Below, one piece after another: positions 17,237 through 25,968 of a stretch of 57,690 bases of DNA. Numbering within the stretch: the stretch's first letter is position 1; every line of letters begins with the position of its first letter. Source of the stretch: an uncultured Spirochaetota bacterium (GTDB taxonomy: Bacteria; Spirochaetota; Spirochaetia; JAFGXN01); the NCBI GenBank assembly GCA_944388995.1, contig CALXKN010000010.1, forward strand, positions 1 through 57,690. The letters are read 5' to 3'. Both the position numbers and the translations under genes were made by a program. The notes below the pieces were generated by a model. It had not been told where the DNA came from. It saw nothing but the letters and a program-made list of their open reading frames with translations, and made no database searches.

Positions 17237-17582
17237 ACCGAAACCGCACTATTTTTGCGAAGCGTGCGGCGCACAGGTCGATAAATGGGATATTCAGTGC
17301 CCCCACTGCGGAAAGCAGTTCGACTCCATCAAATGCCCCCAATGCGGTTATTCCGGGCATGCGCAGGAGTTTTCCAACGGATGCCCTTCCTGCGGTTTTA
17401 TGAGCGAAGAACAGAAAGCGGCCGCCGCCAACCGGAAAAAACCGAACGCAAAAGGCCGGACATTTTCGCTTCCGCAGCCGAAAACCGTCTCCAAAGCCGG
17501 CCGTATCGCACTGGTTGTGTTTTTACTCGCCGTCGCCGGCGCTCTTCTCTACTGGATTTCCGTTCTGGCCGGACGTCCTTAA
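17229..17582 (+). CDS. Membrane-anchored zinc ribbon protein, 117 aa
   Basis: The chain has four CxxC pairs (CEAC, CPHC, CPQC, CPSC) in its first 60 residues, forming two zinc ribbons of the double-zinc-ribbon type. A Lys/Pro-rich linker follows, and one membrane helix near 93-112 (IALVVFLLAVAGALLYWI). The start is GTG at 17229, preceded by AAGGAGGA at ideal spacing. Its stop TAA overlaps the stop of the convergent acyl-CoA ligase gene, the two sharing the sequence TTAA. Function is unknown. Confidence 0.75.
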   Translation: MAKPKPHYFCEACGAQVDKWDIQCPHCGKQFDSIKCPQCGYSGHAQEFSNGCPSCGFMSEEQKAAAANRKKPNAKGRTFSLPQPKTVSKAGRIALVVFLLAVAGALLYWISVLAGRP

Positions 17583-19474
17583 CGCCGGCCGCCGTAAATG
17601 GACTCAATCTGATCCGCGTAGATTTCGGATATCGCATTCCGTTTCATTTTCAGAGTCGTTGTCAGCTCAACGCCGACGCGGAACGGATGCTCCAGCAAAA
17701 CAAATCCGCCGATACTCTCGAAGCTCCGGAATCCTTTTGAGACGGAAACCGTCTCCCGGAGAATCCGGTTGTACAGATCCTGAATTTCAGGCGCATGAAT
17801 CAAATCTTCCGCGGGAACTTCATTCAGTCCGTGCTCGCGGGCATAGTCTTCCAACGCTTCAAACGACGGCACAATCAGCGCCCCCAAATAACGGCGGTCC
17901 TGTCCGACCACCATCACCGATTCGATGAAGGGAGAGGCGGAAAGGGCGTTCTCAATCGGTTCCGGGCCGACGTTTTCGCCTCCGCTGAGAACGATGGTCT
18001 CTTTAACGCGGCCGATGATTTTCAGCGCGTGATTATAAGTGACAATAACCAAATCCTCGGTATCAAACCAACCGTCTTTCAAAACGGCAGCTGTCTTTTC
18101 GGGATCTTTGTAGTATCCATCCATAACCTGCGGCGATTTCACCAACAGCCGACCCTTCTCCCCCGGCGGAACGGGATTTCCCGCTTCATCCACGACTTTG
18201 TATTCAATATCGGGCAGGAATTCGCCGACCACGCCCGGAATCTGATGATTCAGCTTCCGTACAGCCAAAACCGGACCGGTTTCCGTCAGCCCGTATCCTT
18301 CCAACAGCGTAATTCCGGCCGCCATAAAAAAACGGTCAATGTAAGCGGGCAGCGCCCCTCCCCCGGAAACGCAGGCAATCATCTCGCCTCCCAGCTTTTT
18401 GCGGATCGCCGAAAAAACGAGCAAATCGCCCAGATAGTGGAACGGCGCCAAAATCAGCAGCGGGAAAAACGAAATCAGCACATCGGCGAAACGGTTCGGC
18501 CGCTTCATCCACGGATATTCGCCTCTCAAAACGTGGTGAAAGTATTTGAAATTCGTCCCGACGGCCGTAAAAAAACGGAATATCAGTTGTTTGAGGATAC
18601 CGCCCTCTTTGACGGTTTTGAAAATTCCTTTGTAAACGCCTTCCCATATGCGGGGAACTGAACCGAACCACTGCGGTTTGAATTCGGCCAAATCCCGCAA
18701 AATCGCCGGCCCGACCGGTTTTCCGTAAATCAGCGCGCCTCCGCAGGTGGCGACAATGTACTCGCATATCCGCTCAAAAGCGTGCCAAACCGGTAAAACG
18801 CAGAGATCCTTGTGTCCCGGCCGGCACGGAATAAAATCGGTGTAAATGCGTTCCAACTGAAACATGAAACTGCGGTGAGGCAGCAGAACGCCTTTGGGGC
18901 GGCCGGTCGTTCCCGAGGTGTAAATGATACAGGCCAAGTCATCCGATCCGCCTTTTGCGGCCTCCTCCTGAAAAAAAGCAGGCGCATCGGAGCGGGCGGC
19001 GCCCTTCTCTTTCAGTTCCGAAAATGTGTATTGCGGAAGAGAGACGTTTTCCGCCTTTTCGCTGCCGGAAAAGATAAAAATTCCTTTAACGGGGACGTCG
19101 GAACAGTCGGCGAAAAATTTCTCCGCCAGCGTTTTGGTCTCAAAGGCAATCCATGAGCTTTCGCTGTGTCCGGCAATGAAACGAAGCTCTTCAAAAGGAG
19201 TGTCGGTTCCGCGCGGAACGTCAACGCCGCCGATGCCCGACAGCGCAAAGTTGAAAATCAGCCATTCGGGGCGGTTGTCGGAATAAACGGTCACCTTTTC
19301 CCCGCGGCCGATTCCCAACGCATTCAGACCGGCGGCAACCGCCGCGGTTGTCTTCAGCGACTCTTCGTAAGTTACGGTCAAAACGGCCTTCTTTTCGCGG
19401 TAAATTTGAACCGGAAGGTTCGGATGCTCCCGGCAGGCGGTTAAATAACGCTGAACAACGGTTTTTTCGTTCAT
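17579..19474 (-). CDS. Long-chain acyl-CoA synthetase (AMP-forming)
   Basis: The 631-residue enzyme should activate fatty acids to acyl-CoA through an acyl-adenylate. The AMP-binding motif YTSGTTGRPKGVLLPH lies near residues 185-200, the gate motif GYGLTETGPVL near 395, and the hinge region DGWFDTEDL near 465 followed by a KET segment near 490. Length and motifs fit the FadD/FAA long-chain group. It lies 9 bases after dsbD and is the last gene of the leftward operon starting at 23648. A role in using or recycling host fatty acids is likely. A link to the ceramidase gene at 26827, which would free fatty acids, is an inference. Confidence 0.9.
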   Translation of the reverse strand: MNEKTVVQRYLTACREHPNLPVQIYREKKAVLTVTYEESLKTTAAVAAGLNALGIGRGEKVTVYSDNRPEWLIFNFALSGIGGVDVPRGTDTPFEELRFIAGHSESSWIAFETKTLAEKFFADCSDVPVKGIFIFSGSEKAENVSLPQYTFSELKEKGAARSDAPAFFQEEAAKGGSDDLACIIYTSGTTGRPKGVLLPHRSFMFQLERIYTDFIPCRPGHKDLCVLPVWHAFERICEYIVATCGGALIYGKPVGPAILRDLAEFKPQWFGSVPRIWEGVYKGIFKTVKEGGILKQLIFRFFTAVGTNFKYFHHVLRGEYPWMKRPNRFADVLISFFPLLILAPFHYLGDLLVFSAIRKKLGGEMIACVSGGGALPAYIDRFFMAAGITLLEGYGLTETGPVLAVRKLNHQIPGVVGEFLPDIEYKVVDEAGNPVPPGEKGRLLVKSPQVMDGYYKDPEKTAAVLKDGWFDTEDLVIVTYNHALKIIGRVKETIVLSGGENVGPEPIENALSASPFIESVMVVGQDRRYLGALIVPSFEALEDYAREHGLNEVPAEDLIHAPEIQDLYNRILRETVSVSKGFRSFESIGGFVLLEHPFRVGVELTTTLKMKRNAISEIYADQIESIYGGRR

Positions 19475-19483
19475 ACGGACTCC

Positions 19484-21139
19484 TTACGGTTTCAGTAAAC
19501 TCTTTATTTTATTTTTCGTCAAGAGCTCGGGCAGCACCGTTTCCCGCCCGTCGCTGCCGACAAAGAGGGAAAACGGAACGCCGGCGCGGCCGTAACGTTT
19601 CAGCCATGCCGAAATTTCTTCGTCGCCTTCGGTGTAATCGCCGTAAAAAAGGCGGACGCCGTTTTCTTTGAAAAGCGCCGTGATTTCAGCGTCGTTCAGG
19701 ACGATTTCATTGGTCTGACAGGTGAGGCACCAATCCGCGGAAAAAACCACAAAAACGGGAGCGCCGCCGCGCATGGCTGCAAAAACGCTCTCCGAAGAGA
19801 AGCGCTCATACTCCGTAAAATCCGATTCACCGCGGCTCTCCTCTCGTTCGGTCGGAATCAGCGCCGCCCCTGACGGAACCAGAAGCGCCGCGACGGCAAC
19901 AAGAGCCGCCGCTCGAATCAGCCTCCGACTTCCCATCATGACGTACTTTTTCCAAATCCAAAACGAAAACACCAGCAAAAGGAGCCATCCGAGAAACGCG
20001 GTCAAAGCGGCCGCTCCGATTTGATTTCCCAAAACCGAAAGCAGCCACACCGCAACGCCCAGCAGAATGAACCCGGTCACCTCTTTGACGGTATTCATCC
20101 AATTTCCCGGCTTCGGCAGAAAACGGACCGACTGAGGAAAAAATCCGATGAGGAGGAACGGAAACGCCAAGCCAACGCCGATGAAAAAGAAAACCGCAAA
20201 AATAACGGGAACCGATTCCGTCAGGGCAAAACCGACGGCGGCTCCCAGCAACGGCGCTGTGCACGGCGTCGCCAAAAGAACCGCCAGAATACCGGTAAAA
20301 AAACTTTCGGCATAAAGACTGCGGTGAGAACGGGTTTTGACTCCTCCGGGAAGAGTGACAGTCAGCACATCAAACATCGAAAAAGCGACCGCCGTCAGCA
20401 AAATAATCAGAAAAATCAGATAACCGAGACTTTGAAATTGAAATCCCCAACCGACGCTTTGACCGCCGGCGCGGAAAACCGCCGTTGCCGCCGCTAAAAT
20501 CAGCAGTGAAACAATGATTCCGACTGCATATAAAAGGGAATGAATCAGAACACCGCGGCGATCAGCTCCCGATTGCCGTAAAATCGAAAAGGCTTTCAGT
20601 GACAGCACGGGGAGAACGCACGGCATGACGTTCAGCAGCAGACCGCCTGCAAACGCCAGCAGCAGCACCAACGCCAACGGCAGCGACCGCGCGGCAGCAT
20701 CCTCAGCCGAGCTGTTTTCATCCGGTAAAGACGACGTTTCCGGCGACAGTTCAACGGTGACCGGCAACTGCGCACGGGCCGGCATGAAACAGAGCCCGTC
20801 AGCGTCACACAACTGATAACGCAGCGTCAGTTCCGTTTGCAAAGAAGTCTCCGCAACGGCATGAAAGACGACCGACAGCGTGAAGGTTCCCTCCAAATAA
20901 TCGCCCTCGCTGAAGCCATCCGGAAAAACGACATCCGCACGAGAAAATGCTTCGCTTGCAGGAATATCGATTCCGAAAAAATCAGGATTCCACCCCTGAC
21001 GATAACCGTCGGGAACTGTTACTGTCACATCGATTTGATTGACTGCCGAAGCGACAGAAATCGCCGCCTCGGGAGCTTGCGCCGCTGCAAAAAAAGATCC
21101 GATCGTCAAAAAAATCGAAAAAAACAACATCCGCTTCAT
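19484..21139 (-). CDS. dsbD: Thiol:disulfide interchange protein DsbD
   Basis: DsbD carries reducing power from cytoplasmic thioredoxin across the inner membrane to periplasmic proteins. The 551-residue chain shows all three parts. The periplasmic N-terminal domain follows a signal peptide and has the Cys pair in CDADGLC. The membrane domain has eight helices with Cys in MPCVLPV and TPCTAP. The C-terminal thioredoxin domain has WCLTC (Cys471, Cys474). A GGAGG ribosome binding site precedes the ATG, which also overlaps the rlmKL stop as ATGA. The exported peroxiredoxin at 13499 would be a plausible client. Confidence 0.92.
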   Translation of the reverse strand: MKRMLFFSIFLTIGSFFAAAQAPEAAISVASAVNQIDVTVTVPDGYRQGWNPDFFGIDIPASEAFSRADVVFPDGFSEGDYLEGTFTLSVVFHAVAETSLQTELTLRYQLCDADGLCFMPARAQLPVTVELSPETSSLPDENSSAEDAAARSLPLALVLLLAFAGGLLLNVMPCVLPVLSLKAFSILRQSGADRRGVLIHSLLYAVGIIVSLLILAAATAVFRAGGQSVGWGFQFQSLGYLIFLIILLTAVAFSMFDVLTVTLPGGVKTRSHRSLYAESFFTGILAVLLATPCTAPLLGAAVGFALTESVPVIFAVFFFIGVGLAFPFLLIGFFPQSVRFLPKPGNWMNTVKEVTGFILLGVAVWLLSVLGNQIGAAALTAFLGWLLLLVFSFWIWKKYVMMGSRRLIRAAALVAVAALLVPSGAALIPTEREESRGESDFTEYERFSSESVFAAMRGGAPVFVVFSADWCLTCQTNEIVLNDAEITALFKENGVRLFYGDYTEGDEEISAWLKRYGRAGVPFSLFVGSDGRETVLPELLTKNKIKSLLKP

Positions 21140-23358
21140 TTTTTAATAAACCTCCAGCAACGATGAATTTTCGGATTCCGCCTAAAATCGGGATCGACAG
21201 TCGCCTCCGTTATCTCTTCGGGAGAAAAAAGCCGCTGAACCGATTCATCCAAAACAAATTTACGAAAATGATTGGAAAAGTAAAGAGTGCCGCCGGAAGT
21301 TAACCGTTCCATGCAAAGACGAATCAGCTCGTATTGATCTCTTTGTAAATCAAAATCTTCCTTTAAACTTTTCGAATTGGAAAAAGTCGGCGGATCCGCA
21401 TAAATCAAATCGAAACGGTCGCGGTTTTTTCGCAAAAACGTCATCACATCCGATTTAATCCATGCCGCTGCGGAGGAAGAAAAACCGTTGCGTTCAAAAT
21501 TCCGCTGTCCCGTTTTCAAATAAGCCGACGATGTATCGACCGATGCAATTTTTCCGGCTCCTCCAGCCGCCGCGCAAACGCTGGCTGCCGCCGTATACGA
21601 AAACAGATTGAGAAAACTCTTTCCAGCTGCCTCGCTGCGGATGATCCGCCGCAGCGGACGATGATCCGAATAAAGCCCCGTATCCAAATAATCGGATAAA
21701 TTAACTTCGAAAAGCAGCCCCTCTTCGTTAACCGTGAAAATCTCCGCATCGCGGCTGCGGACGCCGTAAGTGGCGCCGTTTTTCTGTTTAAAACGGGTTT
21801 TGACGTAAATATGCCGATGATCGACCTGAAAAAAGAAAATCAACGCATCAATCATTTCATTCAAACGGCGCCGACGGTTTTCTTCGGAAATCGACGACGG
21901 CGGAGCGTATTCGCTCAAATCAATCCGGGGCGATAAATCCGCTCCTTCAGCAGGAATGTACACATCGATTGCAGCGTTATATTCGGGCATATCGGCATCG
22001 TAAAGACGGAATGCTCCCGTCCGTTTCGAAAACGGCGATTTTTTCCACTCTTTTTCATTTTTTTTCAGCCGGTTGACAAACATTTTCGCACCGTCAGAGA
22101 GCGTTTCTCCCGATTGAACAGAACGAATACGGTTAGAAGCCGCCGACTTGCACGCCGTTCGTTTTTCTGCGGAAAAAACCGGAAAAATCGCCGCAGTTGT
22201 CTCCAAAGCGCCGTTGCGCAAGGAAAAAGTCTTCTCTGCTTTCAGTCCGACAGCTGCCGATAATTCCGCACTGCCGCACAAAACGCCGGCCGCCGCTCCC
22301 GGAAAAACGCGGCGCAGCGTTTCACCAAAATCACGATAAAGAGCGGCGACGGAATCCTTTTCACCGAGTCGTTCACCGTAAGGCGGATTGACGATAAGAA
22401 ACGTCTTTTCAGACCGCCAGTCCGACGGAAAATCGGCGGATGACAGTGTGCGAAAATCGGCCTGTCGAATGGAAATGAAGCTGCTTAATCCGGATGCCTC
22501 CGCATTCTTCCGAGCCGCCTCCGCCGCGTGCGCGTCGATATCAAATCCAAAAAAACGCACGCGGGAGGCGGCCGCCGCCGCTGCGCGGAAATTTTCTTCT
22601 TCTTCCGCGCAGAGCCGCGCCCACAGCGGTCCGTCAAAATCGGGCAGAGCTTGAAAACCGAAGCCGCGGGCGCGGCGGCTGCGCAGCAGCCCGGCGGCGG
22701 CGTTAAAGGCAGCAAGTGCCGTTTCAATCAGCAGCGTTCCGCTGCCGCACATCGGGTCAACAATAAAGTCGGCTGTTTGCCAATATTTCCGACAACGAGC
22801 TGCAACGGCAGCAGCCGTATTTTCCTTTAACGGCGCTTTCACTTCCGCTGTTCGATACCCGCGCCGACTCAAATTTTCTCCCGACCAACCGACACCGATG
22901 ATCACGTGAGCGTGAACAATCCGCAGATGAAGTCTCACGTCGGGATTCTGCGTATCTACCGGCGGACGCCGTCCTTTAACGCGTCGAAAACGGTCACAGA
23001 CGGAATCTTTCAGCAGCTGTGCACCGTAATGAGAATGAACGATTTCGGTTTTATTATTGGCGGCGATTTTGCAAAGAACGGAAAAGCTTTGTTCGTCCGA
23101 AAACACGCTTTCCCACAGAACAGTGTCGGCCAATGAGGCAATTGCGGCTTTTGTCTCGGCGTGACCTTCTGCCAATATTCGGATAAGCGCATTCCCTATT
23201 CTTGAGCGCAAACAAATTCGGTAACCGACTTCCGCATCTCCGTCAAAAACGACGGAGCGAACGCGCGTTTTGATGTTTTGACCGCCTGCTTCTTCTACTT
23301 CTTTTCGCAGCAGATCTTCGCAGTTCGCAGGACAGCTGATCAAAAACCGATGTGTCAC
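21136..23358 (-). CDS. rlmL: 23S rRNA guanine methyltransferase RlmKL
   Basis: The 740-residue fused enzyme has an N-terminal THUMP region (about 40-155) and a first methyltransferase domain with DPMCGSGTLLIE near 200 and the N6/N2-methylase motif NPPYGERLG near 325. A second Rossmann methyltransferase domain in the C-terminal half contains YADPPTFSNSK near 655. Family members make m2G2445 and m7G2069 in 23S rRNA. Both gene ends are coupled by ATGA overlaps, to a small zinc protein upstream and to dsbD downstream. Confidence 0.92.
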   Translation of the reverse strand: MTHRFLISCPANCEDLLRKEVEEAGGQNIKTRVRSVVFDGDAEVGYRICLRSRIGNALIRILAEGHAETKAAIASLADTVLWESVFSDEQSFSVLCKIAANNKTEIVHSHYGAQLLKDSVCDRFRRVKGRRPPVDTQNPDVRLHLRIVHAHVIIGVGWSGENLSRRGYRTAEVKAPLKENTAAAVAARCRKYWQTADFIVDPMCGSGTLLIETALAAFNAAAGLLRSRRARGFGFQALPDFDGPLWARLCAEEEENFRAAAAAASRVRFFGFDIDAHAAEAARKNAEASGLSSFISIRQADFRTLSSADFPSDWRSEKTFLIVNPPYGERLGEKDSVAALYRDFGETLRRVFPGAAAGVLCGSAELSAAVGLKAEKTFSLRNGALETTAAIFPVFSAEKRTACKSAASNRIRSVQSGETLSDGAKMFVNRLKKNEKEWKKSPFSKRTGAFRLYDADMPEYNAAIDVYIPAEGADLSPRIDLSEYAPPSSISEENRRRRLNEMIDALIFFFQVDHRHIYVKTRFKQKNGATYGVRSRDAEIFTVNEEGLLFEVNLSDYLDTGLYSDHRPLRRIIRSEAAGKSFLNLFSYTAAASVCAAAGGAGKIASVDTSSAYLKTGQRNFERNGFSSSAAAWIKSDVMTFLRKNRDRFDLIYADPPTFSNSKSLKEDFDLQRDQYELIRLCMERLTSGGTLYFSNHFRKFVLDESVQRLFSPEEITEATVDPDFRRNPKIHRCWRFIKK

Positions 23359-23648
23359 GGATTCTCCCGCCGAAAGAGCGCTTCAAAACGCTGTCGGGCG
23401 CCGTCTTTTTTGGCGGCAGCCGTTTCGGAAGCAGCCGTATCCGCAATTCGAAACCATTCGCAGAAATTCGAGCTTTCTTTGTCGGCAACCGCTTCCGCCT
23501 GCGGTTCGCGGCACTGCGAAGCCGCTGCCGTATCAAAAAATCGGCAATTTTTACATACGCGAAGCGGACGTCCGCAATGAGAGCATTCATCGCTCCGTCC
23601 GGGACGGGAATTTTCTATGGTTCCGCCGCAATGATAACAGAAACTCAT
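23355..23648 (-). CDS. Small zinc-binding protein of unknown function, 97 aa
   Basis: This 97-residue protein has an N-terminal rubredoxin-like zinc knuckle (CYHCGGT ... CSHCGRPL), then CKNCRFFD and two more Cys further on, compatible with two metal sites. It resembles small uncharacterised spirochaete zinc ribbon proteins but no function is known. It opens the operon rlmKL-dsbD-acyl-CoA ligase and overlaps rlmKL by ATGA. Its -10 box lies five bases from the ATG, so its mRNA may be leaderless. Confidence 0.7.
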   Translation of the reverse strand: MSFCYHCGGTIENSRPGRSDECSHCGRPLRVCKNCRFFDTAAASQCREPQAEAVADKESSNFCEWFRIADTAASETAAAKKDGARQRFEALFRRENP

Positions 23649-23653
23649 GCCTC

Positions 23654-23659
23654 ATTATA
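23654..23659 (-). promoter_or_regulatory. -10 box of the zinc protein/rlmKL operon, leaderless position
   Basis: A perfect TATAAT on the minus strand lies five bases before the ATG at 23648, so transcription should begin at the start codon. The -35 region is weak. Confidence 0.5.
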
Positions 23660-23682
23660 GCGCAAAATTTTCGAAAATTCCA

Positions 23683-23711
23683 TTGCAAAAAACTGCGGTT
23701 TGGAATATTTT
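23683..23711 (+). promoter_or_regulatory. Promoter of pyrG, apparently leaderless
   Basis: TTGCAA (23683-23688), a 17-base spacer and TATTTT (23706-23711) end six bases before the ATG at 23718. No Shine-Dalgarno sequence lies in front of the ATG. It is divergent from the zinc protein promoter in the same 69-base gap. Confidence 0.5.
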
Positions 23712-23717
23712 TAATCT

Positions 23718-25364
23718 ATGAGTCTCAACAAATACATTTTCGTGACCGGCGGCGTCTGCTCCAGTTTAGGCAAAGGCGTAGCGGCTTCTTCCATTGCGGC
23801 ATTGCTTGAAGCACAGAATTTTTCGGTTTGCATGCTGAAAATTGATCCTTATTTGAATGTCGATGCAGGCACGATGAGTCCGTATCAACACGGCGAGGTT
23901 TACGTGACGGACGACGGCGCTGAAACCGATCTCGATTTGGGAAATTACGGAAGATTCACCTCTGCTTCTTATTCGAAAGACAACTCCGTCACAACAGGGC
24001 AAATTTACGAAGAGGTCATTCGCCGCGAACGGCACGGAAAGTATTTGGGTAAGTGTGTCCAGGTTGTTCCTCACATTACGGATGAAATCAAACGCCGCAT
24101 TTATTTAATCGGCGAAAAACCGGAAGTTGACTTTACGGTGGTCGAAGTCGGCGGAACCGTCGGCGACATTGAGTCCATTCCGTTTTTGGAAGCCATCCGT
24201 CAGATCATTCATGAAAAAACGGTTCGGAATGCGCTTTCGGTTCATTTATCGCTGCTGCCGGTGGTCAGTTGCGGCGAAGTCAAAACCAAGCCGACGCAGC
24301 ATACGGTAAAAGCGATGCGTGAAATCGGAATTCAGCCGCAGGTTTTGATTTGCCGCTGTTCGACACCGATGGAACCCGAACAGAAGAAGAAACTGGCTCT
24401 TTTCACCAATATCGATGAAGACGCTGTTATCTCCGGTCACGATGCAAGTTATACGATTTATGAAATTCCGATCAATTATTACCGTGAAGGCATTAACGAA
24501 GCAATTTTGAAACGGATGGATACGCAGCCGCGCACTCCCGATTTGAGCAAATGGCAGGCGATTGTCGATACACTGAAACACAGCGATAAAACTGTTCGCG
24601 TGGCAATGGCCGGTAAATACATTCAGCTTGAAGACGCTTATAAATCCATCGACGAAGCAGTCCGTCACGGCGGCTTCGAAAACAATGTCAAAATCTCTTT
24701 CAAAAAAATCGATACGGAAGAAGCGGAAAAACTCTCCGACTCCGAGTTTGCACGGCTGTTCGATGATGTTGATGCCATTTTAATTCCCGGTGGTTTCGGC
24801 GAACGAGGTATCAATGGAATGGTTCGAACCGCCCGTTTTGCGCGTGAAAATAAAATCCCGTTTTTAGGAATCTGTCTCGGTCTTCAGATTATGGTCATCG
24901 AATACGCCCGCAATGTGTTGAACTATGCGGATGCCGACAGTTCCGAATTCCGCCCCGACAGTCCGCACTGTGTCATCTCTTTGCTGGAAGAGCAGGCAGA
25001 CGTCACCCAATACGGCGGTTCGATGCGCCTGGGACTCAGTGAATCGAAAATCAAAAAGGGAACGAAAATTTACGCTGCTTACGGAACGGAGTCAATTTTC
25101 GAGCGCCACCGCCACCGCTACGAAGTTTCCAATAAATATAAAAACGAATTACAGGAAAAAGGATTGATTATCAGCGGAACAACACCGGACAATGAACTGG
25201 TAGAAAGTGTTGAATGGCCGAATCATCCGTGGAGTACGGGGGTTCAATTCCACCCGGAATTTACGTCTCGTCCGACGAAAGCCGGTCCGCTCTTCCGTGA
25301 ATTTGTTAAAGCGGCTCTGGAGCTTAAAGAGAATCGCCAACCATCTCCGAGTAAAGCGGAATAA
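23718..25364 (+). CDS. pyrG: CTP synthase
   Basis: The enzyme converts UTP to CTP using ATP and glutamine. The 548-residue chain has the amidoligase domain at 1-270 (starting KYIFVTGGVCSSLGKG, with DPYLNVDAGTMSPYQHGEVYV following) and a class I glutamine amidotransferase domain from about 295. The nucleophile Cys386 is in GICLGLQ, and the late catalytic His/Glu are in QFHPEF. The length is normal for the family. The last 41 bases overlap the convergent TPR-like gene, which encodes the non-conserved tail of the enzyme. Confidence 0.97.
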   Translation: MSLNKYIFVTGGVCSSLGKGVAASSIAALLEAQNFSVCMLKIDPYLNVDAGTMSPYQHGEVYVTDDGAETDLDLGNYGRFTSASYSKDNSVTTGQIYEEVIRRERHGKYLGKCVQVVPHITDEIKRRIYLIGEKPEVDFTVVEVGGTVGDIESIPFLEAIRQIIHEKTVRNALSVHLSLLPVVSCGEVKTKPTQHTVKAMREIGIQPQVLICRCSTPMEPEQKKKLALFTNIDEDAVISGHDASYTIYEIPINYYREGINEAILKRMDTQPRTPDLSKWQAIVDTLKHSDKTVRVAMAGKYIQLEDAYKSIDEAVRHGGFENNVKISFKKIDTEEAEKLSDSEFARLFDDVDAILIPGGFGERGINGMVRTARFARENKIPFLGICLGLQIMVIEYARNVLNYADADSSEFRPDSPHCVISLLEEQADVTQYGGSMRLGLSESKIKKGTKIYAAYGTESIFERHRHRYEVSNKYKNELQEKGLIISGTTPDNELVESVEWPNHPWSTGVQFHPEFTSRPTKAGPLFREFVKAALELKENRQPSPSKAE

Positions 25365-25866
25365 TCCGACGGCCGCCGCCGAAATCGCGAATATACATTT
25401 CCCGGTATTCCAAAAACAGCGTTTCAGCTTCTTTGTATTTTCCGCTGTTCATGTAGATTACGCCTTGCATGGAAATCTTTTCGATGTCTTCAACAGGGTT
25501 TTCCGATTTTTCTTTTCGGCTCATGATTTTTTTAACAGTACTTTTCAGCTGTTTGTCTTTTTGGGCTTCTATAACCAACTCTTCCCACGTTTGCGGTTGA
25601 TCAATAATGAGATAACGGCCGCGCCCGCGCATGAGATCGCAGTAGCGCAAAAATTCTTTATCTGCTTCTTCTGTCATACCCACCTGTGTGTACAGATAGG
25701 TCAAAACTTCAGCAATGACGTAATTTTCAGGATTGACTTCACGCAGCCGCTCAAAATAACAAAGAGCATCTTCCTGTCGAGCATCTTGAAACGAATCGAT
25801 TGCCTTTAAAGCGGTTTCGCGGTACTCTTCTACAGAATCAATGACATCAAAACCCGTATATCGCAT
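25324..25866 (-). CDS. TPR-like helical protein, 180 aa
   Basis: A cytoplasmic, all-helical protein with at least two TPR-like units. One lies around residues 28-65, with the pattern ALCYFERLREVNPEN followed by a YLYTQVGMTEEADKEF helix. Another lies around 135-160 (GVIYMNSGKYKEAETLFLEYR). No enzyme motif is visible. It starts after a GAGGGGA ribosome binding site. Its 3' end lies within the pyrG reading frame on the other strand. Function is unknown; TPR proteins usually mediate protein contacts. Confidence 0.75.
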   Translation of the reverse strand: MRYTGFDVIDSVEEYRETALKAIDSFQDARQEDALCYFERLREVNPENYVIAEVLTYLYTQVGMTEEADKEFLRYCDLMRGRGRYLIIDQPQTWEELVIEAQKDKQLKSTVKKIMSRKEKSENPVEDIEKISMQGVIYMNSGKYKEAETLFLEYREMYIRDFGGGRRIIPLYSEMVGDSL

Positions 25867-25968
25867 AAATTCCCCTCGTTATGTTCTATTTCGGCAAAAA
25901 AAGAGCATTTATTGCATTTTATTTTATGTTTTTTTATGGGAAAATATCGATAATAAAATATATGTTTT

